A DNA stretch of 64,000 bases from NCBI GenBank assembly GCA_003022435.1, contig PXUA01000007.1, positions 1 to 64,000 of the forward strand. Reading direction: 5' to 3'. A model generated the notes under the pieces. It was given only the letters and a program-made list of their open reading frames with translations, did not search any database and was not told the DNA's origin. This document shows, piece by piece, positions 1 to 12,409 of the stretch. The DNA is from Bacteroidetes bacterium SW_9_63_38. Its GTDB lineage: Bacteria > Bacteroidota > Rhodothermia > Rhodothermales > Salinibacteraceae. Each line of letters opens with the position of its first letter. The stretch's first letter is position 1. Both the position numbers and the translations under genes were made by a program.

Positions 1-85
1 GGTGTCGGCAGAGATCGTGATGGTCTCCGATCTATACTGCCAGACGCTAGGCCCGTTTGCTTTTTGAAGACTTGCTCGACTTTTG

Positions 86-882
86 TCATGTACCGTGGGG
101 CACGACAATGTAGAGCCGATTCATCGCCCGGCGCTGATTTTCGAATTGTCCCCCGTATTCGGTGAAGTAGCCGGGCGGCAGGTCCACCTGCTTTTTGATC
201 TTGCGCTGGGCCTCCACCACCGAGCCCATGTCCCGCCCGCGAACGTTCAGCTGCACAAAGGAGCGGCGGCTCGCCTTGTTGCGGAAAACCTGCTTCACCC
301 CGGTAAAGATGTCGACCGTGGCCACCTGCTCCAGCGGGACGACGGCCCCCTTCTCGGTGCGGGTGGGAAGCTGGCGAATCTGCTCGATCTTGCTTCGCTC
401 CCCCTTCTTCAGCCGGATGAAGGTATCGTACCGCCGGATGCCCTCGAACACCTTCCCGGCCGTCGCCCCGCCGATGCCGACCTTGACCGTCTTGAGAAAG
501 TCGTCGATCGAGATGCCGAGAACGGGATTGGGCCAGAGCCCGGCCTGCAGAGCCTGCGCCTCGCGGGCCCGCACCTCCCAGCTAAAGGACTTCAGGCGCG
601 CGCTGTTGGCGAGGGCCAGGCAGGGCCGGGCTCTCCTGCAACGTGAGCGTGTCGCCGGGGGCGCCGGACCACCGGTCCGGGTGCCGAAGGTCGGCCAACG
701 CCTCCCCGCGGCGGGCGCCCGACGGCCCGTCGCGGGGCGCGTCGTAGGCCGAGAGGCTGTCGCCCTGCGGCCGCGAGGCGGGCGGCGACCCAGGGCGGGT
801 CGACCCACATCCAGCAATCAAGAATGAGACCCAGAACAGCGAGCGCAGATACAGAATGGGAGCGAAGCAGCATCGGATACAC
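86..882 (-). pseudogene. czcC/czcA fusion remnant of a heavy-metal RND efflux operon
   Basis: This is a non-working remnant of a Czc/Cus-type metal efflux operon. Reading leftward it starts as a TolC/CzcC-type outer-membrane lipoprotein: a hydrophobic signal (MLLRSHSVSALAVLGLIL), a lipobox (LIAGCGS) in a different frame, then GDTLTLQE. After a second frame change near 635-645 it continues as NSARLKSFSWEVRAREAQAL and LWPNP. Near 520-526 the frame passes straight into the middle of a CzcA-type inner-membrane pump (GISIDDFLKTVKVGIGG, RRYDTFIRLKKGER, VVPLEQVATVDIFTG, YGGQFENQRRAMNRLYIVVP) and stops within a few codons, near 105. The periplasmic adaptor, most of the outer-membrane channel and all pump membrane segments are missing. 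A large deletion between czcC and czcA plus at least two frameshifts explains this. The family assignment is from recognisable motifs; the deletion is inferred. Confidence 0.8.
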
Positions 883-965
883 GTAGACGAGACACGGTCG
901 ACAAACGAAGGACGTAAGAGTGTGTCTATGAAGAGGGAAACGGGGGAGCTCGCCCTGTGACGATG

Positions 966-1024
966 CCGGTCCGTGAATAAGTTTCCGCCAATCTGTGTGG
1001 GGTTATGGGATTATCCGCAGGACG
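966..1024. repeat. partial family A mosaic element
   Basis: The segment GTCCGTGAATAAGTTTCCGC is shared almost exactly with the left end of the complete element at 26097-26198. It is followed by the CCAATCTGTGTG...TTATGGGATTA...CCGCAGGACG module, which also occurs at 30330-30360, 43438-43475 and, inverted, at 43762-43795. No matching right terminus is visible, so this is a fragment. It lies in the 660-bp gene-free stretch 883-1544, where I see no credible gene; the short frames there lack coding features. Confidence 0.7.
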
Positions 1025-1039
1025 GAACCGTCCCCGAAG

Positions 1040-1095
1040 TAGCGTCGGGCCGCCGGACCGACACGAAGAGTCGCACCGACACAAAGAGTCGGACC
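1040..1095. repeat. degenerate 18-bp tandem repeat
   Basis: Two 18-bp units of the type CGACACGAAGAGTCGCACCGA / CACAAAGAGTCGGACCGA follow one another, with a partial third. The segment is non-coding. The 18-bp period is also seen at 2011-2087 (inside lepB) and 30192-30244, where the unit sequences differ. Confidence 0.6.
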
Positions 1096-1470
1096 GACGC
1101 AGGGACGAGCCCGGCCTAGTGCAGCCCGCCCAGCACAAGCGTCACGAGGGCGGCCCACCGGCGATGAAGGGATCGGAGCGTAGACACGAGGTCGCGGGAA
1201 CGTCAGAGCACGCATCGTAAAAATAACGGGTGATTATTCGCCTCTCCGGAAATGCTGTTTTATGAATACATGTTCATGTGTTGCTCTTGTTGACCGGAAA
1301 CGGCATCGTAAATAGAGGTCGAGTCGCCTCATGTGGAGGAGCAGGGAAGCGCTCCGGAAGCCACCGAAGGAAACGCGCCGAATATTCCTCCCACCCGGAG
1401 CGGCGTGCTCCCCTCCCCGGGCATTCTCACTACCCGCTGATTCCACACAACACCCGAGGCATCCCCTAAA

Positions 1471-1530
1471 CGCTCAACGCCCAACGCACAACCCTCAACG
1501 CCCAACGCACAACCCTCAACGCACACCCCC
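1471..1530. repeat. CAACGCCCAACGC-type low-complexity tract
   Basis: A run of CTCAACGCCCAACGCACAAC-like units (7-8 bp period, degenerate) lies just downstream of the arsR stop. Similar tracts lie at 20011-20060 (upstream of aroC), 46430-46507 (between apaG and the 46510 gene) and 54271-54338 (ending at the lgt start codon). The tract does not encode protein. Confidence 0.75.
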
Positions 1531-1544
1531 CAATCCCGGACGCC

Positions 1545-1889
1545 CTACACCTCTTCGGCCCCGTGCGACAGCGCGTTCTCCAGGAGTTCGCGCACGTGGT
1601 CGTCCGCCAGGCGGTAGTAGACGTGCCGTCCGTCGCGCCGGTGTCCTACAAGCCGCGCGTCGCGTAGTACCCGCAGCTGGTGACTGACGGCCGACTGCGT
1701 CATGTCGAGCGCGTCGACGATCTCGTGCACGCACACCTCCCGGTCCCGCAGCAGGCACAGGATGCGCAGGCGCGTGGTATCGGCAAAGCCCTTGAGGAGC
1801 TGGACCGTGGGGGTCACCAGCGCCGCATCGGGCAGATCGTCATCGAGCGTCCCGGGTCCATTGCACTCCGTGTCGCGTTCATCAGTCAT
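1545..1889 (-). CDS. ArsR/SmtB-family metal-sensing repressor
   Basis: A 114-residue winged-helix transcriptional repressor of the ArsR/SmtB family. It would bind operator DNA as a dimer and release it on metal binding. The DNA-reading helix is MTQSAVSHQLRVLRDARLVG (63-82), followed by the wing (RRDGRHVYYRL). The last helix carries Asp96, His98, His109 and Glu112, the exact spacing (D-x-H-x10-H-x2-E) of the alpha-5 zinc site known from SmtB/CzrA. This points to Zn, Co or Cd rather than arsenite. There is a Cys at 53 (EVCVH), but the ELCVC pair of the alpha-3N/alpha-3 sensors is absent. The start codon overlaps the lepB stop by 4 bases (ATGA), so translation is probably coupled. The next locus downstream is the broken czc remnant, its likely former target. 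Confidence 0.9.
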   Translation of the reverse strand: MTDERDTECNGPGTLDDDLPDAALVTPTVQLLKGFADTTRLRILCLLRDREVCVHEIVDALDMTQSAVSHQLRVLRDARLVGHRRDGRHVYYRLADDHVRELLENALSHGAEEV

Positions 1890-3223
1890 CGGGATCGGCG
1901 GGAGTTGGTCGAGGAAGAGTGTGCCTCCGCGAGCCGGCGTTGCAGGGCCGCAGAAGCGGGTTGGGGGTCTCGCTCCGTCGCCGAGCGAGGCGGTACTGCT
2001 TTCGAGCGGTGCTGCACCACTGAGTGGTGCTGCACCACCGAGTGGTGCTGGACTACCGAGTCGTCCTGGACTACCGAGTCGTCCTGGGCCGTTTTCGAAC
2101 TGGAGAGTTGCTGCATCACCGTTTGCTCCCGGAAGACCTCATCATCTTCAATGGGGTTCAGGATGCGCCAGAAGCGGGGGACCCACTCCTCGTAGTCCCA
2201 AGAGAAGTACGTGATGATTGCCTTGCCCACCACATGATCCATGGGCACGAAGCCCCAGAACCGGCTGTCCTCGGAGTTGTCGCGGTTGTCGCCCATCACG
2301 AAGAAGTAGTCCTGCTGGAACGTGTAGGAGGTGGTGCGCTCGCCCTCGATGGCAAAGGTCGAGTCGGTCATCTGGCGGGCATCCTGCCCCTCGTACCTCA
2401 CGATGACCGTCTTGTAGACGGGCCAGTTGCGATCCGTAAGCATCACCGTCTGTCCCTTCTTCGGAATCTGCACGGGGCCGTAGTTGTCGGGCGTGTAGCC
2501 GCGCCCCGAGGGGTACATGAGATCGCTGTACTCCTGGTTTTCGATCACGAACGGCTCCACGGACTCGACCCAGGAAAAGTCGTGCACGCGCTTCGCCGCG
2601 GCGGGCGTGGCCAAGATGCGCACGGTCGTGGACTGCTCCGTCGGCTTCACCTCGCTAATGCCGATGCTCTCCATTCGAGCACGCGGAATCTGATAGCGCG
2701 CATCGCCTTTCGTGACGGTCCAGTACTGTTGCATCCCCTTTCCGAGCGGCAGCGGCTCCCCGTCCACATGCACGAGCTTGTCCTTCACCGCAATCGACTC
2801 GCCGGGCATCCCGATGACCCGCTTAATGTAGTGCACCTTGCGGTCGATGGGGTCGGACTTTGGGGGAAAGTTGAACACGATGGGGTCGCCGCGCTGCACC
2901 TCGGAGAAACCCGAAAGGCGCGTGTACGGAAAAGACACGCCCGGCATGTAGATCGACGTGAACGGGACGCCCACGCTCATGGGCAAACGCGTACCGTAGT
3001 GGAGCTTCGACACGAACAGATAGTCCCCCACCAGCAGGTTCTCTTCCATCGACGGCGTGGGAATGCGGAAGAGGTCGAAAAGCAGCGTGCGCACAATGAG
3101 CACCACGACAAACGCGACGATGAGCGCCTCGCCCCATTGGCGAAGCTCACTCTTTTCGTGGGCGGCTGGATCCTGAGACGCATCGTCGTCAGCGTCACGC
3201 GGCGTGCGGTCGGAGGCGGACAT
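1886..3223 (-). CDS. lepB: Signal peptidase I
   Basis: Membrane-bound leader peptidase (S26) that cleaves signal peptides from exported proteins. I chose the ATG at 3223 because the frame upstream is not family-like. One transmembrane segment (about 33-50, ALIVAFVVVLIVRTLLFDLF) is followed by the catalytic serine in PTPSMEENLLVGDYLFVSK (Ser58) and the general-base lysine in YIKRVIGMPGES (Lys134). The C-terminal box MGDNRDNSEDSRFWGFVP is complete. At about 445 residues it is longer than the usual 250-320. The periplasmic domain has an insertion (about 165-265), and the C-terminus has a tandem QDDSVV/QHHSVV tail with no counterpart in the family that I know. It lies downstream of lepA and the 3316-4215 gene in the same direction and overlaps arsR by 4 bases. 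Confidence 0.96.
   Translation of the reverse strand: MSASDRTPRDADDDASQDPAAHEKSELRQWGEALIVAFVVVLIVRTLLFDLFRIPTPSMEENLLVGDYLFVSKLHYGTRLPMSVGVPFTSIYMPGVSFPYTRLSGFSEVQRGDPIVFNFPPKSDPIDRKVHYIKRVIGMPGESIAVKDKLVHVDGEPLPLGKGMQQYWTVTKGDARYQIPRARMESIGISEVKPTEQSTTVRILATPAAAKRVHDFSWVESVEPFVIENQEYSDLMYPSGRGYTPDNYGPVQIPKKGQTVMLTDRNWPVYKTVIVRYEGQDARQMTDSTFAIEGERTTSYTFQQDYFFVMGDNRDNSEDSRFWGFVPMDHVVGKAIITYFSWDYEEWVPRFWRILNPIEDDEVFREQTVMQQLSSSKTAQDDSVVQDDSVVQHHSVVQHHSVVQHRSKAVPPRSATERDPQPASAALQRRLAEAHSSSTNSRRSR
2011..2087 (-). repeat. 18-bp tandem repeat encoding the lepB C-terminal tail
   Basis: Four full 18-bp units and a partial one encode a hexapeptide array of the type QDDSVV-QDDSVV-QHHSVV. The unit keeps the reading frame, so changes in copy number would alter the protein tail without frameshifting. 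The repeat lies after the conserved peptidase domain. Confidence 0.85.
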
Positions 3224-3315
3224 GGTGAAGCGGTGCGACGGCAGATGAATAAGCAGGATGCAAAGCAAGCGGTGGTGCCGCCTCTCCCATCGCGCTCCGA
3301 TCATCGTACGGGCCG

Positions 3316-4215
3316 TTACTCGGAGGCCGAGGAAGAGGACTCAGAGGACGATGTCCCGGTCCGACTCGTCTCCAGCGCGGGGCGCCGTCCCGGTGTAATG
3401 TCGAAGCGGGAAATGCGTTCGCGGAAGTAGGTCTCCCCGTCGTATCCGACCCGGTACCAGCGGCGCGTTTCGTCTTCGTAGTAGTAATCGACATACGGCG
3501 CCGGCCTGCCCCCACGGAGGGGGGCAAGGAGTCCGTTCCGCAATGCAAGGAGTCGGTCCCGGTACTGCCGACGCGTCGAGACGATCACGCCCCGCTCGGC
3601 CGGACCGTTCACGTCCGACACCCGCACCGGAATCGAATCGTTGACGATGAACCAGTACTCAAACTGAATGGGTTCCTCGCGGGTGCTGTCGGGGGCCCGC
3701 CGCCACGCGTTCGAGTACAGTTCGGCCATCGTGCGGGTGGGCTCTCCGAACGCTGCCTCCAGGTACGCGCGCAGTGCCCGTGTACGGGTGGTGTCGAAAA
3801 AGGTAACACGCGTCCCGGCCCCAAGAAAGGACCACTCCACGTCCGCGTAGCGCTCCCGAAACCACGTGCGCTCGAGGTCCCGAACTCGCCGTACGTCCGT
3901 CACCGGAAACGAGCGCTGATCCGGAGCGGCCGCGCGTTTGTCCGGATGCCTGGTCGCCGCAATCGAGTCGCCCTGCGCGCGCAACGCCCGGGGTGGACGC
4001 ACCGGCACCCCGCGTCGTTCCTCCAGAAACTGCTGCACGAGCGCTTGGAATCGAACCGCCCGATAGCGCTCGGCCAGCGAGAGGGAATCGGCAGGGGTCG
4101 GCTGCGCCCACCCCGACGCAGGCAACAGGGCCCCCAGTACGATGCCCACACTTCCCAGCAGGAGCCACATCCTCACGACCCACCTCCCCTGCTGAATGGA
4201 CGACGCGACGTGCAT
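3316..4215 (-). CDS. Secreted protein of unknown function
   Basis: I do not recognise the family. The 299-residue product begins with a basic N-terminus and a hydrophobic stretch (MWLLLGSVGIVLGALLPASG) ending in a probable signal-peptidase I site after WA (SGWA-QPTP), so it is probably periplasmic or secreted. The remainder is arginine-rich and mixed alpha/beta in appearance. Notable segments are EEPIQFEYWFIVNDSIPVRV and YVDYYYEDETRRWYRVGYDG, and the tail is serine-rich (SSSESSSSASE). An alternative start is Met16 at 4170. It lies between lepA (upstream, 109 bp) and lepB (downstream, 92 bp) on the same strand, so it is likely cotranscribed with them. Confidence 0.75.
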   Translation of the reverse strand: MHVASSIQQGRWVVRMWLLLGSVGIVLGALLPASGWAQPTPADSLSLAERYRAVRFQALVQQFLEERRGVPVRPPRALRAQGDSIAATRHPDKRAAAPDQRSFPVTDVRRVRDLERTWFRERYADVEWSFLGAGTRVTFFDTTRTRALRAYLEAAFGEPTRTMAELYSNAWRRAPDSTREEPIQFEYWFIVNDSIPVRVSDVNGPAERGVIVSTRRQYRDRLLALRNGLLAPLRGGRPAPYVDYYYEDETRRWYRVGYDGETYFRERISRFDITPGRRPALETSRTGTSSSESSSSASE

Positions 4216-4324
4216 AACCGGGTGGACTTGAATCCGGAAACAGGAAAGCGGCGCCAGCTACCGGACAGTTTTTCATTCCGCGGCTTCGGCCCCGTGCACA
4301 CTGTTCGAAACGCAGGAAGGGGCG

Positions 4325-6145
4325 TTAATCTTCGTCCATGTCGAGAATCGCGAGGAAGGCTTCCTGCGGCACATCGATTTCCCCCATCTGCTTCATCCGC
4401 TTCTTGCCCTCCTTCTGCTCCTCCAGGAGCTTCTTCTTCCGCGACACGTCCCCCCCGTAGCACTTGGCCGTCACGTCCTTGCGGCGGGCCTTAATGGTCT
4501 CGCGTGCCACAATGCGACTGCCGATCGAGGCCTGAATCGGGATCTCAAAGAGCTGCTTCGGAATCACATCCTTCAGCTTCTTGCAGAGCTTTCGGCCCAC
4601 CTCGTAAGCCTTGTCGCGATGCACGATGGTCGACAGCGGCTCGGCCGGTTCCTCGTTGATGAGAATGGACAGCTTCACGAGGTCGCTCTCGCGATACTCC
4701 GTAAACTCGTAGTCGAACGAGGCGTAGCCGCGACTCACGCTTTTCAGATTGTCGTAAAAGTCGAAGACGATGTCCGCCAGCGGAAGCTCGTAGTTGATCT
4801 TGACCGTCTGCGTGTCGAGCCACTTCTGACTTCCGTAGATGCCCCGCCGGTCTTCGCACAGTTGAATGACGTTGCCGATGTAGTCGTCCGGCGTGATAAT
4901 ATCGGCGCTCACGTGCGGCTCGTAGACGGCCCTGATGTCACCGTAATGCGGCATCTCCTCCGGCGTGTCGACCGCCGCATACTCCCCGTCCTTGTTGTCC
5001 TCCAGCTCCACGCGGTACTCGACGTTCGGCACCGTGGTGATGAGGTCGAGGTCGAACTCGCGCTCCAGGCGCTCCTGGATAATCTCCATGTGCAGGAGGC
5101 CGAGGAAGCCCACCCGGAAGCCGAACCCGAGGGCCGAGGAACTTTCCGGTTCGTAGGTGAGCGAGGCATCGTTGAGCTGAAGCTTTTCGAGAGCCCCGCG
5201 CAACTCCTCGAAGTCGTCGGTGTCGGTGGGGTAGATGCCGCTAAAGACCATCGGCTTCACCTCCTCGAAGCCGGGAATCGGCTCTTCGGCGGGATTGTGG
5301 GCCAGGGTGATCGTGTCGCCCACCCGCGTGTCCTGAATGTCTTTTACGGAGCCGATGACGTAGCCCACGTCTCCCGCCGTGAGCGTCTCCACCGTCTGCC
5401 GCCCCATGCGCAGGATGCCCAATTCCTCGGCGTCGTACTGCTTCTTGTTGGCCATAAACTCCATCGTGTCTCCCTCGTTGAGGGTCCCGTCGAAGAGACG
5501 AGCGTACACCACCGACCCGCGGTACGAGTCGTAGATGGAGTCGAAGATGAGGGCCCGGAGCGGCGCATCCGGATCGCCGGAGGGAGGCGGCACGCGATCC
5601 ACCATCAGGTCGAGCATCTCGTCCACGCCCTCGCCCGTCTTCGCGCTAATCTGGAGGATGTCCTCCGCCGGCTCGCCGATCAGGTCCTCCAGCGACTGCG
5701 CCACCTCGTCGGGCCGCGCCACCGGGAGGTCCACCTTGTTGATGACGGGAATGATCTCCAGGTCCTGCTCTAACGCCAGCCAAAGATTCGAGATCGTCTG
5801 TGCCTCAATGCCCTGCGCGGCGTCCACCAGCAGGATTGCTCCCTCGCACGCCTTGAGCGCCCGGCTCACCTCGTAGGTGAAGTCGACGTGGCCCGGCGTA
5901 TCGATGAGGTTGAGCGTGTACTCGGTGCCGTCGTCCGCCGCGTGGGTCATGCGCACGGCGTGGCTTTTGATGGTGATGCCCCGCTCGCGCTCCAGGTCCA
6001 TGTCGTCGAGCGTTTGCTCCTTCATCTCCCGCTCGGTGATGGTCCCGGTGCGTGCGAGCAGCCGATCAGCGAGGGTGCTCTTCCCGTGGTCGATGTGCGC
6101 GATGATGCAGAAGTTGCGAATCTTCGAGAGGTCCGGCATGAACAC
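4325..6145 (-). CDS. lepA: Elongation factor 4 (LepA), ribosome back-translocase GTPase
   Basis: A 606-residue translational GTPase of the LepA/EF4 family, which acts on the ribosome. The G domain shows the P-loop ([15 protein letters not shown]), switch II ([16 protein letters not shown]) and NKVDLP. Domains II and III follow, then the LepA-specific C-terminal domain ([60 protein letters not shown]). The length is normal for the family. The start could be Met1 at 6145 or Met3 ([11 protein letters not shown]) at 6139; the latter fits other LepA N-termini better. It is the first gene of the leftward lepA - secreted protein - lepB - arsR run, and lepA-lepB linkage is common in bacteria. Confidence 0.98.
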   Translation of the reverse strand: MFMPDLSKIRNFCIIAHIDHGKSTLADRLLARTGTITEREMKEQTLDDMDLERERGITIKSHAVRMTHAADDGTEYTLNLIDTPGHVDFTYEVSRALKACEGAILLVDAAQGIEAQTISNLWLALEQDLEIIPVINKVDLPVARPDEVAQSLEDLIGEPAEDILQISAKTGEGVDEMLDLMVDRVPPPSGDPDAPLRALIFDSIYDSYRGSVVYARLFDGTLNEGDTMEFMANKKQYDAEELGILRMGRQTVETLTAGDVGYVIGSVKDIQDTRVGDTITLAHNPAEEPIPGFEEVKPMVFSGIYPTDTDDFEELRGALEKLQLNDASLTYEPESSSALGFGFRVGFLGLLHMEIIQERLEREFDLDLITTVPNVEYRVELEDNKDGEYAAVDTPEEMPHYGDIRAVYEPHVSADIITPDDYIGNVIQLCEDRRGIYGSQKWLDTQTVKINYELPLADIVFDFYDNLKSVSRGYASFDYEFTEYRESDLVKLSILINEEPAEPLSTIVHRDKAYEVGRKLCKKLKDVIPKQLFEIPIQASIGSRIVARETIKARRKDVTAKCYGGDVSRKKKLLEEQKEGKKRMKQMGEIDVPQEAFLAILDMDED

Positions 6146-6487
6146 GGCAGTTCATCAAACGATGTCCAGTGAGGGAGCGAGGCGCACGGCCTCACCCACG
6201 ACCTCCGACAATACGGCTCTCCTGTAACGGACCACGGGGACTGACGTTGCACGGGGTGTTGAAATCAAGGAGTTCGGAAGTTTCGTGGTCTTGCGTATTT
6301 CCGCTTCCGTCACGCTATTGGTTTCTTAGCAAGCATATTATTCTCTCCTATCCACGGTGGCCGCATTGTCCCCCGGTTCAGGGAAAACGCCCGTTCGTCG
6401 GAAGCGAAATTACCCCCTCAGCTCCATCGCTCCACCAGGGATCGTTGGCAGAGAAGCATCGCCGACCTCCCAATCGATTTTCCCACT
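6146..6487. other. Gene-free interval upstream of lepA
   Basis: About 340 bp between the divergent lepA start and the small frame at 6488. I see no convincing gene, RNA or repeat. An AT-richer patch (around 6325-6350) could hold promoters for the divergent genes, but no recognisable consensus box was found. Confidence 0.5.
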
Positions 6488-6802
6488 ATGATGCCTCGCC
6501 CGCTTAACCTCGGCGCATCACTACTGCTCGTCTGCACCGTCGGACTGGGCGCGTGCGTCCTCGGAGCCCCTGCCGTCCCGATAACCCCTGACGAAAACGG
6601 GGGTTGCCCCCCCGCATCCGCAACTGCACATTCTGCAATTGCGCCGAAGGATCAGCCGGCGGCCCCACAGTCCTTGCGCGTGCCACTTTACAACGGGGAC
6701 ACTTCTACGACAGCAGACCGTCGCGTCACGATCACGGCGCCGACCAGACGCGCGATGCTACTGATACGTGAATCGGGTTCTAAAGATGGTTCCGACTGTT
6801 AG
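6488..6802 (+). CDS. Small lipoprotein-like protein, 3' end formed by a repeat element
   Basis: A 104-residue frame with an N-terminal hydrophobic signal and a plausible lipobox (VGLGACVLG), followed by a low-complexity, Pro/Ala/Thr-rich segment. No family is recognised. The last 14 residues (from about 6759) and the stop codon come from the family A element at 6759-6910, so the original C-terminus has been replaced and the gene may be truncated. The coding claim rests on the signal-like N-terminus only; it may equally be a decayed remnant. Confidence 0.4.
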   Translation: MMPRPLNLGASLLLVCTVGLGACVLGAPAVPITPDENGGCPPASATAHSAIAPKDQPAAPQSLRVPLYNGDTSTTADRRVTITAPTRRAMLLIRESGSKDGSDC

Positions 6803-6910
6803 CATACCACGGTCTAGGAAATATAGATCTCCAGAATCTAGGATTCCCAGGATCTAGATCTCCACTACCGAACGAAAGAGAAAGTTTACCTACCTGTGCA
6901 CGGATCAGTA
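6759..6910. repeat. Complete family A mosaic element (152 bp)
   Basis: Bounded by inverted termini TACTGATACGTG and CACGGATCAGTA. The interior shares long blocks with the right half of the 43380-43942 element, for example TAAAGATGGTTCCGACTGTT against TAAAGACGATTCTGACTGGT, then CCACGGTCTAG and TAGATCTCCAGAATCTAGGA. The element carries no open frame of its own. It forms the 3' end of the 6488 frame. Confidence 0.85.
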
Positions 6911-6971
6911 CGTCGCACAGGATTGGTTTTGCTGGCCCTCATCGGAATTGGATATGGCGTCCGTACGCTTC

Positions 6972-6996
6972 ATGAGGGACGCCTCCGTTCCCTCAT
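6972..6996. terminator. Possible stem-loop terminator downstream of lspA
   Basis: ATGAGGGA (6972-6979) pairs perfectly with TCCCTCAT (6989-6996) across a 9-base loop. It lies between the lspA stop and the converging 6488 frame/element. The T-run is weak, so the terminator role is only plausible. Confidence 0.45.
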
Positions 6997-7031
6997 TCCC
7001 CGATAGGCTCCTCGTGCGTCCTCACTCACCC

Positions 7032-7751
7032 CTATTGGTGATCCGATGTGTCATCGGCAATCCGGTTCTCTTCCTGTGCGGGCGAGGACTCTTCCCGAAC
7101 GTCGGGCGCCGGATCCGTCCCCGATTGCAATCCAGATCTCTCGGTCGGCGGCGAGGACTCCGACGTCCCCCCAGCGTTCTCGTTCTCCGTGGTGTCACGC
7201 TCCGCTTCATGCTGGCGTCGATGAAACGGGCGGTGGAAGAGGAGCACACCTACGACCCCGAGGACGATTGCCATATCGGCCACGTTCCAAATCGGGAACA
7301 GCTCCATGTACGCCCCACCGATCAGGGGCACGGCCTCCGGGATAAAGCCTTTCCACAAGCTCACGTGAATGAAGTCCACGACGTGCCCGGTAAAGTAGGT
7401 CCCATAGTCGAGGAGAACCCCGTAGAAGATGCGGTCAATGATGTTGCCTACCGCCCCCCCAAAGATCAGGCTCATGCTCCACACGTAAGGCGCATACCCG
7501 TCTCGAACCTGATAGATGTAGCCCGCCACGAGGACCGTTGCAAAAACCGCGAGGACCGTCACCGTCCCGGGCGGGCCGAGTGTGATGCCGAAGGCCATGC
7601 CGGGATTCTCGGTAAAGGTCAGCCGGAGCCAGTCGCCCACGAGCGGAATTGAGCGCGGAATGCCCGTCGGCGACGCCATAAACTGCAACACGGCCGCCTT
7701 CGTCGTCTGATCGACGGCAACGACGATCACGGACAACCAAAGAAAACGCAT
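7032..7751 (-). CDS. lspA: Lipoprotein signal peptidase (signal peptidase II)
   Basis: Inner-membrane aspartyl peptidase that removes signal peptides from diacylglyceryl-prolipoproteins. It shows the family motifs DQTTKA near the N-terminus, TENPGMAFG (48-55), GGAVGNIIDR (catalytic Asp106) and FPIWNVADMAIVLG (catalytic Asp159), spread over four hydrophobic segments. The core ends near residue 180. A hydrophilic, acidic, Ser/Pro/Glu-rich tail of about 55 residues follows and makes it 239 residues, longer than the usual 150-190; such tails are common in halophiles. It would act after Lgt (54341-55144), which is encoded in the same window. Confidence 0.97.
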   Translation of the reverse strand: MRFLWLSVIVVAVDQTTKAAVLQFMASPTGIPRSIPLVGDWLRLTFTENPGMAFGITLGPPGTVTVLAVFATVLVAGYIYQVRDGYAPYVWSMSLIFGGAVGNIIDRIFYGVLLDYGTYFTGHVVDFIHVSLWKGFIPEAVPLIGGAYMELFPIWNVADMAIVLGVVGVLLFHRPFHRRQHEAERDTTENENAGGTSESSPPTERSGLQSGTDPAPDVREESSPAQEENRIADDTSDHQ

Positions 7752-7931
7752 GATTCGGGAATGTGCGTGTGGGCGTGGGCGTATGGGAATGCAGGAGTGG
7801 CAAGGCTGGAGAACACACCGACTTCGCCCGCGACGCCTTCAATGAACCGTTGCGTTCAAGGACGGGAGTCGGATCCGTGTATTAACCGCTCCCATACGCC
7901 CCCACTCACAAACGTAGTCGGTCTCCCGTGA

Positions 7932-11309
<3,378 letters not shown>

Positions 11310-11603
11310 CAGCAGCCCATCCCAACGACGGGGTGCAGGCGGATGTTCGTTGATTTGTTAGGGAACTGCGTCTCTGCACGAAGCCATAATCGGGACCGAT
11401 CAGATGCCCGGAGGAGTGACGGGCAGTCGGGATGCAGTGGGCAATATGGCAGAAACGCCGCCCGAGCACCCCAGTCCCACCCGCGCGCCGGAGTGAACCT
11501 GCCCAGTGATCGCAGACCGTTTTCTGCACGCTACGAGGGGATGGGACTCAGGGCGTCCCTCGAACAGGTCTCAGCAATCTTTTCTCATCGGATGCTCTTC
11601 GTA

Positions 11604-12377
11604 TCAGCGTGAGGCCGGGAAGGGAATTGCCTCTATGGCCCGCAGAAACGAGAGCAGCACGTCGCGCGGCACGTCGGTGTCCGACAGGTCGAGTTGCAGT
11701 CGCGCGGTGTCGCTCATGTGCTCAACCGTCACGAGGACCGGCGGCACGGGGCGAAGCGCCCGCGCGGCGTTGAGCGCTACGACAAGTTCGAGCGTCCACC
11801 CATCGTCCCGCACCTGCACGGCCTGTACGTCGGCCCAACCGATCCGGAAGGTGGTGTGTCCATCGGCCCGCATCAGGGCGTGTTGCTCCGTGAGGCGCAC
11901 CATCACGTCGGTCGCTTCGTCGGGAAACTGCTGCGCCACCGCCACGGCAATGAGCGCGGCCACGGCCGACGCAGCGCTCACGCCGAGGACAATCGTCCAG
12001 AGGTCGGCCGCCCACACGCCAAGCACCTCCAGCACAAGGAAGAGTCCGAATGCGAGCATACCGGCCAGGACCCGCCAGAGGTACCCCCCGCACCCGGCTG
12101 GGGCCTGCTGGTTGATGGTCAGTCCCTCCGGCACATGGCGTCGGGCCTCGCGCGTGTCATCGTAGCGGGCCCGCCGCTCCGGGTCGCGCAGCACCTGGTA
12201 TGCTTCTTTGACCTTCTGGAAGCGCTCGGCGGCGTTCGGATCGTCGGGATTGCGGTCCGGGTGCGTCTCGCGGGCCTTCTGCCGGTAGGCATCCCGAATC
12301 TCGTCGTCCGCGGCCGAGGGATGCACTCCGAGCCGCGCGTAGTAGTCGGGGCGGGATGAGTCCGTCGAGTCCGACAT
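11604..12377 (-). CDS. Membrane-anchored J-domain (DnaJ-like) protein
   Basis: An N-terminal J domain ([54 protein letters not shown]) with an intact HPD motif would stimulate an Hsp70 (DnaK) ATPase. It is followed by two adjacent hydrophobic segments ([20 protein letters not shown] and [20 protein letters not shown]) and a C-terminal soluble domain of about 90 residues of unknown type. There is no Gly/Phe region or zinc-finger domain, so it is not canonical DnaJ; it probably recruits Hsp70 to the inner membrane. I chose the ATG at 12377 (MSDSTD). It starts 32 bp after the crtI stop on the same strand. Confidence 0.85.
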   Translation of the reverse strand: MSDSTDSSRPDYYARLGVHPSAADDEIRDAYRQKARETHPDRNPDDPNAAERFQKVKEAYQVLRDPERRARYDDTREARRHVPEGLTINQQAPAGCGGYLWRVLAGMLAFGLFLVLEVLGVWAADLWTIVLGVSAASAVAALIAVAVAQQFPDEATDVMVRLTEQHALMRADGHTTFRIGWADVQAVQVRDDGWTLELVVALNAARALRPVPPVLVTVEHMSDTARLQLDLSDTDVPRDVLLSFLRAIEAIPFPASR

Positions 12378-12409
12378 CGGCGGGCGAGGGCAATCCAACC
12401 GAACGGCGG

